Shown piece by piece: positions 38,954 to 48,252 of a stretch of 64,000 nt of DNA. The stretch lies in IMG/VR virus record IMGVR_UViG_3300027779_003464, positions 1-64,000 of that record, one strand, 5' to 3'. Source of the DNA: a virus. Made by a program: the position numbers and the translations under genes. Positions within the stretch are counted from its first letter, which is position 1; each line of letters starts with the position of its first letter. Below the pieces are notes generated by a model, which had not been told where the DNA came from, did not search any database, and saw only the letters and a list, made by a program, of their open reading frames with translations.

Positions 38954-40939
38954 TTACTTTCGATAGTCTGCTTCTCTAAGCATTCTGTCTAGGTAGTTTG
39001 AGGTATAACCTCTTGCATTCTCAACTACCCTTTCAATGGGCATCATACCTTCTGTACTTTGGCTTTCGTTAAGATTTTGCAATTTCTTATTATTTTTTCC
39101 TTGTTCAATTCTTTCTACTATTCCGTTTAAGTTTTGCTCATCCCAAAATGTTTTAACTTGGTATGGAGTATTTAAAGTATATAATTGAGATTTAGAATAG
39201 ATGTGATTTTTCTCTGATTCATCCATTTTACTCCAAGTATTCTTATACTCATCTGGCATAAACTTAATCATTACAGGAATATCTTTAGTAGTTTCAGTAT
39301 ATACTGATTCCATTATAGAAATAACATCAGTTTCGTTAAACCAAACTGAAGCTCCTAGTGTTTCAACAATTGATTGTTTAATTCCTTTATCTAGTGCGTA
39401 AAATTTATCTTTATTAGCATCGCCTAATACCTTTAAGAAAGGATATTTTGCTTCTAATACTGCTTTAGAAGAATCTGAAGTAACCTCAGCAATAACTTCA
39501 TCAACTTTTTCAACTAAGCTATCGATAGTTGCACTTTCATTTAATTTAGCAACACTTCCTAATACATTTCTTTTTGTCGGAACAGCAGCTCCTTCGTTAA
39601 GTTGCTCTGCTATATATTCAGCATATCCTATTCCTTGAGCGGATTTTTCTCCAATGTATTGAGAGTATTGTCTATTAGCGTTAACGTTCTCTGCTAAATA
39701 ATTAGCAAATTCATTAGTATTATTAGATCCTTCAGCAACATATTCAGTATATTGAATTCCCTTATCAACTTCTTCAGCTAAATAGTTTTGATAATTAATA
39801 GAGTTATTTAAATTCTCTTTAATATATTCAGTATAATTAATAGTTTCATTTAATTTTTCAGCTACATGATCTTGATGGCCGATGCTAGTATCTAACTTTT
39901 CTCCTAAATAAGAACTATAATCAATAGCCTTATTTGTAGTTTCAGCAACGTGCTCTGTATAGTTAACTGATTTGTTAACCATTTCTTGCAAATAATCAGA
40001 GTAATTAATTACTCCTTCTAGATGCTCAGCTAAATAATTAACAAAGTTAACCAATTTAGGCATATCTACCGTTGAATTACTTTGATCTGATTCAAATGTA
40101 GCTTTCTGATTTTTTAATTCGCCTTTAATAGCGTTAATCTGATCCTTAACTAAGTTAGAATACTTATTCATTGACTCAGAGGTTACAAATTTGTTATTAT
40201 CACCCATCGTTTTTCTATTTTTTTGAGGTTCGATAGAATCTTCAAAAACCGATTCTATAGTATTATTTATTCTATAGATTTTGAAATTATTAGAATATTC
40301 TAAGCTCTCAGAAATTTCTTCTAATCCATTTTGCTTAACAAAGGAATTACTCTTTAAAGAGTCATAACTTTCAGTCAACATTTTAAAATCATTTTGTAAA
40401 GATTCATTAGTTACTTTATTCAAAATAGCTTCAGTAAAACCAGGTTCACCTACTAAATCATAAGTAAATATTCTTTGAAGTTTAACTTTTCCTTCATTCA
40501 TAACTTGACCGGCTGCTCTAGATGAAATGGATAAGTTTACTCCTCCGTTTAATAAAGCTTTCGCGATTTTACCATTGGGTGTATCCTCTAATATTCTTAA
40601 TTTTATATTAACCTTAGTGTCTCCGTCATACTCTAGTTCTTCAATGATATGAGAAGCACTTTTTAATGTAACGTCAAAGTGAGGTGGATGATCTAAATCT
40701 CCAACTAATTGTCGCTTTTCTATCTTTTCTTTTAAGTAAGTTAAGTGAGGTAGATATTCGTCTTTTTCGTAGACTCGATTATTATTATTCTTCGATCCAA
40801 ATACAGCGCAAACCCCTTCTAATATTGTGTTATTAGGTTGATTAGATTTTACACTTAAATCTTCTCCTACGTTTTCAACGATTAATACGTAATCCTCATT
40901 CTTTTTTAAATTACCAGCATTTACTGAACGTGTATTCAA
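38954..40939 (-). CDS. 21: Prohead protease fused to a repeat scaffold (gp21-gp22-like)
   Basis: Residues 1-200 match the T4 gp21 prohead protease: GDLDHPPHF with the catalytic His (84) and NLSISSRAAGQV with the catalytic Ser (about 140). Residues 245-661 are a helical scaffold, including eleven 14-residue repeats (297-450) and a Thr/Glu-rich C-terminal domain. T4 encodes protease and scaffold separately, so this is a fusion. An ATG at 40207 (MGDNNKF) could give the 417-residue scaffold alone. The only start in frame after a late-type motif is TTG at 40939; the 10-nt spacing from motif to TTG matches other genes and supports it. Capsid gene 23 follows 24 nt downstream. Confidence 0.85.
   Translation of the reverse strand: MNTRSVNAGNLKKNEDYVLIVENVGEDLSVKSNQPNNTILEGVCAVFGSKNNNNRVYEKDEYLPHLTYLKEKIEKRQLVGDLDHPPHFDVTLKSASHIIEELEYDGDTKVNIKLRILEDTPNGKIAKALLNGGVNLSISSRAAGQVMNEGKVKLQRIFTYDLVGEPGFTEAILNKVTNESLQNDFKMLTESYDSLKSNSFVKQNGLEEISESLEYSNNFKIYRINNTIESVFEDSIEPQKNRKTMGDNNKFVTSESMNKYSNLVKDQINAIKGELKNQKATFESDQSNSTVDMPKLVNFVNYLAEHLEGVINYSDYLQEMVNKSVNYTEHVAETTNKAIDYSSYLGEKLDTSIGHQDHVAEKLNETINYTEYIKENLNNSINYQNYLAEEVDKGIQYTEYVAEGSNNTNEFANYLAENVNANRQYSQYIGEKSAQGIGYAEYIAEQLNEGAAVPTKRNVLGSVAKLNESATIDSLVEKVDEVIAEVTSDSSKAVLEAKYPFLKVLGDANKDKFYALDKGIKQSIVETLGASVWFNETDVISIMESVYTETTKDIPVMIKFMPDEYKNTWSKMDESEKNHIYSKSQLYTLNTPYQVKTFWDEQNLNGIVERIEQGKNNKKLQNLNESQSTEGMMPIERVVENARGYTSNYLDRMLREADYRK
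39590..40051 (-). repeat. Eleven tandem 14-residue repeats in the scaffold domain
   Basis: The units are exactly 42 nt each with no gaps. Examples are INYTEYIKENLNNS, IDYSSYLGEKLDTS and IGYAEYIAEQLNEG. The consensus is [IV]-x-Y-x-x-[YH]-[LIV]-x-E-x-[LV]-[ND]-x-x, that is, two heptads suiting a coiled coil. Most units contain [LIV]-x-E, close to the T4 prohead protease cleavage signal. DNA copies have diverged, so the pattern is kept at the protein level. Confidence 0.92.
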
Positions 40940-40949
40940 AAGTCTATAA

Positions 40950-40965
40950 TTTTTTTATTATTTAT
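40950..40965 (-). promoter_or_regulatory. T4-late-like promoter motif before the protease-scaffold gene
   Basis: Read on the minus strand it is ATAAATAATAAAAAAA, ending 10 nt before the TTG start at 40939. It supports that start and late expression of the head genes. Confidence 0.5.
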
Positions 40966-40991
40966 ATTAGACTTGTTAAAAAAAAATGAAA

Positions 40992-41945
40992 TTATTTATT
41001 ATAATATGACATTAAGTGATTCTTAAGCTGCTTTAAATTCGATTTGCTTAACTTAGATAAATCGGGAGACTCTATATCGAAGGTGACAATGTACTTTCCA
41101 AGTTCTCCATCCTTTGATTTTATTCCTTCTCCTGGAATGTTAAAGCTTAATCCGTTAATTAGCTCAGGTGAATTTATTTCAGCATTGTATGACTTATTAA
41201 ATATAGTATCAACTAATATCCCCTCTTCTTTAAATATGACTTTATATAGCGGAATCTTTACATTATGTATAATATTTCCACAGTCAATTGATATATCATC
41301 AGGAACATTTATATCTATTTTTATATTTAAGTTCCCACATAGGTGCTCAATCTCACTTTGTCCCCATACATTTAATCTAGATATAATATCCTCATTTCCC
41401 ATCCCGTCAATTTTAAGACTTAGCTGAAAACCTGAATCCGTTTCTACTAGATTCATATACTTTTTCCTTAAATTAATCTTTACAATGATATTTTTATCTT
41501 CCCTTTCTTTACTGTTTATCTCTTTTGAAATATATCTCTCAAAGGATACTTCAATATTTGCTCCTTTGGCTAACTCTGTAAATTCCGCGCTAACTCTCAT
41601 AGATATATCCAAATACTCACTTTGTCTTCTTCTAGATTTAGTATATGATTTTTCAAAGGGAGCATCCTTAAATGATGAATTTGAAAAATCATTAACCCAA
41701 TCATCAAAATTCATTCCTCCTCCTCCTCGGGTTCTTCTTCTAGGCTGAGGTGTGTCATATTGCTGTCGCTTCTTTGGATCTCCTAAAATAGAGTAAGCTT
41801 CAGCTATTTCCTTAAATTTAGCCTCTGCGTCCGACGAATTATTTTTATCTGGATGGTATTTTAAAGCAAGCTGCCTATACGCCTTCTTTATGTCAGATTC
41901 TGGCGCATTTTTTGGCACTCCTAATATTTTATAATAATCTGTCAT
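40992..41945 (-). CDS. DnaJ-type co-chaperone (J-domain protein, no zinc finger)
   Basis: Residues 1-68 are a J domain ([21 protein letters not shown], then the essential HPD in LKYHPDKNN) that would stimulate host DnaK. A Gly/Arg-rich linker ([14 protein letters not shown]) follows. The C-terminal 210 residues look like a substrate-binding beta-sandwich of CbpA/type II J proteins, but are diverged. No CxxCxGxG zinc repeats occur. The 317-residue protein starts 61 nt from a divergent glycan gene, with a palindrome in between. It probably helps head assembly together with the phage GroES. Confidence 0.88.
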   Translation of the reverse strand: MTDYYKILGVPKNAPESDIKKAYRQLALKYHPDKNNSSDAEAKFKEIAEAYSILGDPKKRQQYDTPQPRRRTRGGGGMNFDDWVNDFSNSSFKDAPFEKSYTKSRRRQSEYLDISMRVSAEFTELAKGANIEVSFERYISKEINSKEREDKNIIVKINLRKKYMNLVETDSGFQLSLKIDGMGNEDIISRLNVWGQSEIEHLCGNLNIKIDINVPDDISIDCGNIIHNVKIPLYKVIFKEEGILVDTIFNKSYNAEINSPELINGLSFNIPGEGIKSKDGELGKYIVTFDIESPDLSKLSKSNLKQLKNHLMSYYNK

Positions 41946-41958
41946 TTAAATAAACTTG

Positions 41959-41978
41959 CTTATACTATATTGTATAAG
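41959..41978. promoter_or_regulatory. Palindrome between divergent dnaJ and glycan genes
   Basis: CTTATAC (41959-41965) and GTATAAG (41972-41978) form a perfect inverted repeat around TATATT in the 61-nt divergent gap. It could be an operator or a promoter-overlapping hairpin. Confidence 0.35.
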
Positions 41979-42006
41979 ATAATACAAATAAGTTTTATTA
42001 TTATAT

Positions 42007-42642
42007 ATGTTAGTTAAAAGACTCATAGAATTAAAAAATATTTATAAAGGAAAAAAGATTATAGTATGTGGATGTGGTAAATCACTAAACACGTTCTATG
42101 ACTCACCTGAGTTTGCTAAGATTGCGAATAACAACAATGTAATAACAATAGGTGTGAACGACGTTCCTCGACTATTTGATCCAACACATTTAGTTATAAC
42201 AGATCACACAACTAGGTTCAACAAAAATAGAATAGATCTAATAAATAATTGTAGAAGTAAAAGTGTATTAACTTGTGTTAAAGGATGGCAACATCCAAAA
42301 CTAGTATATTTTGAATTAGGAAAAAGAGGAGGACTTACATTAGATGATTATTCTAGAGTAGACCACCACCTTAATTCTCCATACGCTGCAATAAACATAG
42401 CATATAAACTTGGAGCTTCTAAAATAGGTATGGTTGGAGTAGATTTTATAGACGGTCACTTTTATAGTCCCAAAGACGGGCCTCATAATTTAACTAGAAA
42501 ACATCTTCCTTCAATTAACTTGGCTTATAAAAAAATATACCTTCAATTAAAAAATAGAAAGGTTGATTTATATAATTTAAGTGACATAAGTAAAATAGAC
42601 GCTATTCCGTACCTAAGTATTAAAAAATTTATAGAAATATAG
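42007..42642 (+). CDS. Sialyltransferase-like / DUF115-type glycan protein
   Basis: The 211-residue protein begins with a nucleotide-binding-like loop KKIIVCGCGKSLNTF, resembling the GNGPSL start of GT42 sialyltransferases and DUF115 proteins. It later has NSPYAAINIAYKLGASKIGM, VGVDFIDGHFY and a final LYNLSDISKIDAIPYL, which matches the ending of that fold. With NeuA and NeuB homologues in the same cluster, transfer of a nonulosonic sugar is a reasonable guess. It opens the plus-strand glycan cassette; the next gene is 6 nt away. Confidence 0.6.
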   Translation: MLVKRLIELKNIYKGKKIIVCGCGKSLNTFYDSPEFAKIANNNNVITIGVNDVPRLFDPTHLVITDHTTRFNKNRIDLINNCRSKSVLTCVKGWQHPKLVYFELGKRGGLTLDDYSRVDHHLNSPYAAINIAYKLGASKIGMVGVDFIDGHFYSPKDGPHNLTRKHLPSINLAYKKIYLQLKNRKVDLYNLSDISKIDAIPYLSIKKFIEI

Positions 42643-42648
42643 ACACTA

Positions 42649-43284
42649 ATGAAAATTATTATACCAGCACGAAAGGGATCAAAAGGTTTTCCCTTTAAAA
42701 ATAGAAAACTGTTTGAGTATACTGCAGATATTATACCGATCAGTTTATATGATAGTGTATATGTTCTAACTGACGACTTGGAAATCTCCAAAATATCAGA
42801 GTCATATGATTTTAACGTATTACCAAGACCTAGAAGAGTATCCAATGACTCAGCTTCTACAAAAGCTTCAATAGAATACGCTTTAGAAAACATAGAATTA
42901 GATAATAAAGATGAGACTATTCTAATGTTATACTTAACCTATCCTTATAGAACCTGGAGCGAGGTTGAAGATGCGATAGCCGATTTTGCTCGTTCTGGAT
43001 CTGATTCACTTCTTTGTAGAAAGGAAATAGAAACTTCTCCGTTTCTAGTTTTAAAAGAAGAAGAGAATGGAAAGGGATCTCAGTTATTCTATCATGATCT
43101 TTATAGAAGACAGGATTACCCTAAATGTTTTGAAATAAGCCACTATATTTCAATATTTAGAGCAGGTTCTATTTCTAAACTAAACAGCAATTTATATAAT
43201 TCAAATACCTACTTCTTAAAGATAGAAAAAGAAATACTAGATGTAGATTCAAAAAAAGACTTCAATAAAATAGATGGAAAATAA
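42649..43284 (+). CDS. neuA: CMP-nonulosonic acid cytidylyltransferase (NeuA-like)
   Basis: The start MKIIIPARKGSKGFPFKNRK is the nucleotide-binding signature of CMP-sialic acid synthetases (IPARxGSKGxxxKN). It is followed by VLTDDLEISKIS, PRPRRVSNDSAST and LYLTYPYRTWSEVEDAI, which stands where related enzymes have LQPTSPLR. The enzyme would activate a sialic-like sugar with CTP. At 211 residues it is near family length. Its stop overlaps the next gene by 11 nt. The exact sugar is not given by the sequence; legionaminic or pseudaminic acid types are possible. Confidence 0.85.
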   Translation: MKIIIPARKGSKGFPFKNRKLFEYTADIIPISLYDSVYVLTDDLEISKISESYDFNVLPRPRRVSNDSASTKASIEYALENIELDNKDETILMLYLTYPYRTWSEVEDAIADFARSGSDSLLCRKEIETSPFLVLKEEENGKGSQLFYHDLYRRQDYPKCFEISHYISIFRAGSISKLNSNLYNSNTYFLKIEKEILDVDSKKDFNKIDGK

Positions 43285-45007
43285 AATAGATAACTTTTGT
43301 GCTATTACTGAAATTAGTAATAGGGAGTTTCACCTATGTAGAACAGCAATATTCTCATTCATATCAACAAATAAGTGGTTTAATGGATATTTAATTTTAC
43401 TAAATATAGATGGAGAAGAAATAACAGACCATAATATTAATATCTTAAAATTAACATATGAAAAATTTAATATAATTTCTCCTGATGATTCTAAAATATT
43501 ACAAAAACTAAGAAAGAAAAAAAATGTAAATAAAAGATCATCATTCCTATATCTTCAGGCATTTAATATTAAGTCTAAAGGAAATATCTTTTTTTCCAAG
43601 TCCAGTCTATTTATGAATGAGATTTCGTCAATCTTAAGTAATAAAGAATTAAACGTTCCAATAAAGTCGCCTATTTTCCCAGAACTTAACCCAACCGGTA
43701 GCGAAGATCTTAATACTAATTTAATGTTTATTCCTAAAAAATATATTTCTAATAAACGATATAATGATATACTAAATATAGTAAGCTCGTCTGAAATTTA
43801 TAAAAACGAATCGGAATCTAACGTATTAAAAAAATACATTAAGCAATATTCAATAGATGTTAAACTCTGTTCAAATACCCTATCAGTTAACTCGTCGTTT
43901 TTTGATAATTCTAAATATTCTAACTTTATCAGATACCATAAAGCAATTGGAAGCTTAAATATGGATACTGCTAGTGCTTCTGGGACTTTTAACTTTAAGA
44001 GAATACATAATTATTGGAAACAATATAATCACAACTTAGTAAATGGGCTGACTAAATCAGTTCCTACTAAAATTAATACTAAGAATATAAAGATTGCTAG
44101 AAAAAAATATAAACATAAAATAAACAAGTCGCATTCGTTAAAAAATACATTCTCAGATAAATTAGCAATATACACAACATCTGATGAAAATTATATCGAG
44201 CACGCAATTGTTGCATTTCAGACTTTCCGCGAAATTAATCCACATCTAAATCTAGATTTTTTTATTATTTCAAAAGAACTGAGTCATCATAAATTAGAAT
44301 TATTAGATAGAAATTCAATATCACATATTGAATTAGATTTAAGTGGAGTATTTAAAATAGAAGAAAACTGGCCATACCCCAGCGAATGCTTTTGGTTATT
44401 TAAAGGACCTGATCTTTTAAATAATTTAGGATATAAATATTCTATGTATATAGATTCTGATGTGCAGTGTAATCAACCAATGGATTTAAGCTGGCTATAT
44501 TCTTTAGATTTAATTGCTGGAGCGGAAAGGGGAGCTTCGTTAATTAAATTTCTATCTCACGTAGAAAATATTCATAAAATAACAAAAGGATTTAATATAG
44601 ATAGATCAAATATACAAGATATTCCTTCTGTTAATACTGGCGTCTTATTTTTTAATAATGCTGAATATTCTAGATTAAATTTTTATCAAAAAGCAATAGA
44701 TGCGTTCACACTAAGTAAGGAATTAGGTATTCCACGAAAAGGAGATGATTCATTAATGTGTCTTCTAATGTCAATATATTATGAATATTCATATAAAACT
44801 TTACCTAGTTCTTGGAATGACTATAAATTTTACCATAAAAATCCAGGAAAATCGGTTAATCACTTTAACTCTATAATAATTCACCACTCACGCCATAAAC
44901 CTTGGAATAAAAGAGATACGAGGTTTTATAAAAATCAATTTAACACATTATTAGTTTCAAGATGGTGCGAAATGTCAAAAAAATTAAAGCTAGATGGAAA
45001 ACTATAA
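43274..45007 (+). CDS. Large glycosyltransferase with two GT-A-like halves
   Basis: The 577-residue protein has a C-terminal GT8-like domain (about 295-577): LAIYTTSDENYIEHAIVAF, the DxD metal motif in YSMYIDSDVQCNQP, VNTGVLFFNNAEYSR and a late HHSRHKPW. The N-terminal half (1-270) has a similar layout (FCAITEISNREFHLCRTAIF) but no clear DxD, so it may be a degenerate copy. It overlaps neuA by 11 nt and the first pyruvyltransferase gene by 14 nt. Donor and acceptor are unknown. Confidence 0.7.
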   Translation: MENKIDNFCAITEISNREFHLCRTAIFSFISTNKWFNGYLILLNIDGEEITDHNINILKLTYEKFNIISPDDSKILQKLRKKKNVNKRSSFLYLQAFNIKSKGNIFFSKSSLFMNEISSILSNKELNVPIKSPIFPELNPTGSEDLNTNLMFIPKKYISNKRYNDILNIVSSSEIYKNESESNVLKKYIKQYSIDVKLCSNTLSVNSSFFDNSKYSNFIRYHKAIGSLNMDTASASGTFNFKRIHNYWKQYNHNLVNGLTKSVPTKINTKNIKIARKKYKHKINKSHSLKNTFSDKLAIYTTSDENYIEHAIVAFQTFREINPHLNLDFFIISKELSHHKLELLDRNSISHIELDLSGVFKIEENWPYPSECFWLFKGPDLLNNLGYKYSMYIDSDVQCNQPMDLSWLYSLDLIAGAERGASLIKFLSHVENIHKITKGFNIDRSNIQDIPSVNTGVLFFNNAEYSRLNFYQKAIDAFTLSKELGIPRKGDDSLMCLLMSIYYEYSYKTLPSSWNDYKFYHKNPGKSVNHFNSIIIHHSRHKPWNKRDTRFYKNQFNTLLVSRWCEMSKKLKLDGKL

Positions 45008-45806
45008 GCTATTTTGGTGGAGAGGTAAACATTATAATTTTGGTGATGAAATTACGCCTTGGTTGTTTAAAAAAATGTGTGACATTAATCAATCTTCTCC
45101 TTGTAATATAAAATTAGAGAAAGGTCCAATAATACTTGCAGTTGGTAGCATAATGCGGCTTTCTTCTGCTAAAACCTCGATATGGGGATCAGGAATTAGA
45201 AATATAGATCAATCTGATTTTACCGAAGCTAAGAAATACCACGCAGTTAGGGGACCATTTACTAGAAAACAATTATTAAATCTTGGATATACATGCCCTG
45301 CAATATATGGAGATCCTGGATTATTGCTTCCCAAATACTATAATCCTTCTATTTCTAAAAAATTTAAATTAGGTATAATACCTCACGTTAGTGAATATGA
45401 AGATATTAAAAAGAAGTATTCTAAGCTTAAAGATGTTTTAATAATTAATTTAACAACTAATGATATTGAAAAAGTAGTTGATGATATTGTTTCATGTGAG
45501 ACTACAGTTTCTACTTCTTTACATGGAATAATAACATCTGTTGCATATGGAATACCAACTAGGTGGCTAAAATATTCTGATCGTATAACAGGAGATGACA
45601 TAAAATTCTATGATTTCTTTGCTTCTCTAGATAATAGAGTATTTTCAACCTTTAATTATAAAGATATTACATCTCCTATATCTAAATACAACCCTATTAT
45701 CCCTTCAAATAGTATTTCAGATATTATTAAACAGACTGAGCTATATCCAATGGATTCATTGGATATTAATCGTCTCATATCTTCCTGTCCAGTTAAAATA
45801 ACTTAA
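44994..45806 (+). CDS. Polysaccharide pyruvyl transferase family protein, copy 1
   Basis: Members add pyruvate ketals or related groups to polysaccharides. The 270-residue protein has the family start LFWWRGKHYNFGDEITPWL, followed by AVGSIMRLSSAKTSIWGSG, HAVRGPFTRKQLL, YGDPGLLLPKYY and STSLHGIITSVAYGIP. The last contains the SLHG motif found throughout the family. It overlaps the previous gene by 14 nt and is followed by a second copy 9 nt later. Both are intact. Confidence 0.85.
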   Translation: MENYKLFWWRGKHYNFGDEITPWLFKKMCDINQSSPCNIKLEKGPIILAVGSIMRLSSAKTSIWGSGIRNIDQSDFTEAKKYHAVRGPFTRKQLLNLGYTCPAIYGDPGLLLPKYYNPSISKKFKLGIIPHVSEYEDIKKKYSKLKDVLIINLTTNDIEKVVDDIVSCETTVSTSLHGIITSVAYGIPTRWLKYSDRITGDDIKFYDFFASLDNRVFSTFNYKDITSPISKYNPIIPSNSISDIIKQTELYPMDSLDINRLISSCPVKIT

Positions 45807-45815
45807 ATATAATTT

Positions 45816-46574
45816 ATGCATAAAACTGTTAATTTACATTGGTATAAAAAAGATTATAATTTTGGAGATATGTTAAATCCATATTTAATACCTAAGTTAT
45901 TTAATATTAAAGTAAATTGGATAACCCCTGGGTCTAATACTCCTCATATATTTTCTATAGGTTCAATACTTCAAAAGGCCAATAATTCAACTGCAGTATG
46001 GGGATCCGGCTTTATAAGTAATAATAGTCGTATTTCAAATCCTTCTAAGATATTCGCAGTTAGGGGACCTCTCACATATGCTAGACTAATTAATGCAGGT
46101 ATACCCACTCCTAAAATATTTGGAGATCCTGCCTTACTTTTGCCCAATGTATATTCTCCACAATTTAATAAAAAGTGGAAAATAGGAATAATTCCGCATT
46201 ATGTTGACAAAAAATCAAATGTTATTAACATGTGTTCTAAAATAAAAGGAGTCAAAATAATAGACGTTCAAGAAAAAAGTATAGAATCGATTATCAACGA
46301 TATTCTTGCATGCGAAATAATTTTATCAAGTAGTTTGCACGGTCTCATTGTCGCAGATGCTTATGATATTCCTAATATATGGATAAAAATATCAAATAAG
46401 TTAATCGGAGGAAACTTTAAATTTAATGACTATTTTAAGTCAGTTAGTCGAAATATTCGCGAACCTATTATATTTACAACTAAGTCAAATATTTTTGATA
46501 TAGTAAAAAACTATTCACTAGAAAAAATTATTTTTAATTCTCAACCTCTACTAAAATCTAATCCCTTTATATGA
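45816..46574 (+). CDS. Polysaccharide pyruvyl transferase family protein, copy 2
   Basis: This is a paralogue of the preceding gene (252 residues), with the same order of blocks: NLHWYKKDYNFGDMLNPYL, FSIGSILQKANNSTAVWGSG, FAVRGPLTYARLI, FGDPALLLPNVY and SSSLHGLIVADAYDIP. The two differ throughout, so the duplication is old and the copies may act on different sugars or positions. It overlaps the next gene by 4 nt. Confidence 0.85.
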   Translation: MHKTVNLHWYKKDYNFGDMLNPYLIPKLFNIKVNWITPGSNTPHIFSIGSILQKANNSTAVWGSGFISNNSRISNPSKIFAVRGPLTYARLINAGIPTPKIFGDPALLLPNVYSPQFNKKWKIGIIPHYVDKKSNVINMCSKIKGVKIIDVQEKSIESIINDILACEIILSSSLHGLIVADAYDIPNIWIKISNKLIGGNFKFNDYFKSVSRNIREPIIFTTKSNIFDIVKNYSLEKIIFNSQPLLKSNPFI

Positions 46575-47401
46575 AATTAGGAGTATCATATACAGTATTT
46601 GATGGGATAGAGCTCTTAGAGCATTCTATTAAACAAATAAGAAATCACGTTGATTTTATACACGTAGCATATCAAAAATATTCTTGGTTTAATAAGGCAA
46701 TGTCAATTGAAGATTTTAATACATTAAATCGATTAAAAACAATAGGGTTAATCGACTCCTTAGAATGTTTTACAGATTTTAAAATAATAAAACTAAATAC
46801 GAGTAATATTCAAATATCTAAAAAATATGAGACCGAAAAAAGACAATTTGGAATGAATGCTTGTTTAAAAACAGGATGCACCCACTTTATATCTATGGAC
46901 GTTGATGAATTTTATATAGCAGATGAATTTAAAAAAGCAAAGAATATAATAGTAGAAAATAATATATCCCAATCTTCTTGTTCTTTTATAAATTATGTAA
47001 AATTACCAATATACACAAGAGGAATAGATGGATCTACCGTGCCATTCATATGCAAAGTAAATAATTATTCAAATATGTCAAAATACTTTTTTACGAAATG
47101 TGATCCAACCAGAGGAATAACTGATAATATACGAGGAGCCAAGAAAAAATTTACTAAAGATATAATATTAATGCATCACATGGAGACAGTTAGAAAAGAT
47201 TTGACTAAAAAATATGAGTCAACAACGAGAGCAATATTTAATAGGAGTAGAACCAAAGATTTAGTAAAAGGTATAAAATCAGTAAATAAACAAACAAATA
47301 TGTTTAGTTTTGATAAAATAATATTTCCAGGAACACCTCCTGTAAAACTTAAAGAAACCGATAATATATTTAATATACCTTATAAAATATGGGACCTGTA
47401 A
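46571..47401 (+). CDS. Glycosyltransferase, GT2/GT92-like
   Basis: The 276-residue protein begins KLGVSYTVFDGIELLEHSIK and later has THFISMDVDEFYIADEF, whose D-V-D is a likely metal-binding DxD of a GT-A fold. It also contains ILMHHMETVRKDLTKKY. This layout is common in bacterial GT2- or GT92-like transferases. Donor sugar and acceptor are unknown. It overlaps copy 2 of the pyruvyltransferase by 4 nt and neuB by 13 nt. Confidence 0.65.
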   Translation: MKLGVSYTVFDGIELLEHSIKQIRNHVDFIHVAYQKYSWFNKAMSIEDFNTLNRLKTIGLIDSLECFTDFKIIKLNTSNIQISKKYETEKRQFGMNACLKTGCTHFISMDVDEFYIADEFKKAKNIIVENNISQSSCSFINYVKLPIYTRGIDGSTVPFICKVNNYSNMSKYFFTKCDPTRGITDNIRGAKKKFTKDIILMHHMETVRKDLTKKYESTTRAIFNRSRTKDLVKGIKSVNKQTNMFSFDKIIFPGTPPVKLKETDNIFNIPYKIWDL

Positions 47402-48252
47402 AGATAGTAGCAGAAATAGGAATAAATTATGCATACGGTAAAGATAAGTTTAAGTTTTTAGATAATGCTAAAAAATTAATAGACGCCGCTGCTTTGGCTG
47501 GATGTAATTGGGTAAAATTCCAAAAAAGAAATCCAGATATATGTGTAAGTGAAGATCAAAAATTAAAACCAAAGAAAGTTCCGTGGAGAAAAGAAGAAAC
47601 CACATATCTACAATATAAAAAAGATATAGAATTTGGAGTAAATGACTACGCTGAAATTGATGTATATTGCAATAAAAAAGGAATTGGATGGTTTGTATCG
47701 GTATGGGATAAGTCATCCGTCGATTTTATAGTAGATAACGATTATTCTAATTGGGGGTCATTCATAATGAAAATTCCATCAGCTTTAATAAACGATATTG
47801 ATTTATGTAAGTATGCAAGTGAAAAGTCTGACCTTTTAATTATATCAACTGGAATGAGTACGGAAAAAGAGATTATAACATGTATAAAAGCATGTGATCC
47901 CGACGTAATCATGCATACCAATTCAACATACCCAGCAAAAGTAGATGAGCTTAATCTTGAATATATACATTGGCTTAAAGATAAACACTATGGAAAAGAA
48001 ATAGGGTACTCTGGTCATGAGTTTGGCTTAGTTACAACATGGGCAGCAGTTGCCATGGGAGCATCGTGGATTGAAAGACATATTACTCTTGAAAGAACAC
48101 TATGGGGATCTGATCAGATTGCATCGGTAGAGCTAGGCGGGCTTATTAAGCTTGTTAAAGGAATACGGGATATTGAAAAATCTTTTAAAGGATACGGAGA
48201 AAGAGAAGTTTTAGGATCAGAATTAGAAAAATTGAAAACCTTAAGAAAATGA
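47389..48252 (+). CDS. neuB: Nonulosonic acid synthase (NeuB-like), lacking the SAF domain
   Basis: NeuB enzymes condense phosphoenolpyruvate with an amino sugar to give sialic-type acids. The TIM-barrel signatures are present: IVAEIGINY, NWVKFQKRNPDIC, KIPSALIND, LIISTGMSTEKEI, MHTNSTYPAK, IGYSGHEFGL and GASWIERHITLER. The 287-residue length ends with the barrel, so the C-terminal SAF (antifreeze-like) domain of many NeuB proteins is missing. That domain caps the partner's active site in dimers, so activity or specificity may differ. It overlaps neighbours by 13 and 4 nt. Confidence 0.9.
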   Translation: MGPVKIVAEIGINYAYGKDKFKFLDNAKKLIDAAALAGCNWVKFQKRNPDICVSEDQKLKPKKVPWRKEETTYLQYKKDIEFGVNDYAEIDVYCNKKGIGWFVSVWDKSSVDFIVDNDYSNWGSFIMKIPSALINDIDLCKYASEKSDLLIISTGMSTEKEIITCIKACDPDVIMHTNSTYPAKVDELNLEYIHWLKDKHYGKEIGYSGHEFGLVTTWAAVAMGASWIERHITLERTLWGSDQIASVELGGLIKLVKGIRDIEKSFKGYGEREVLGSELEKLKTLRK

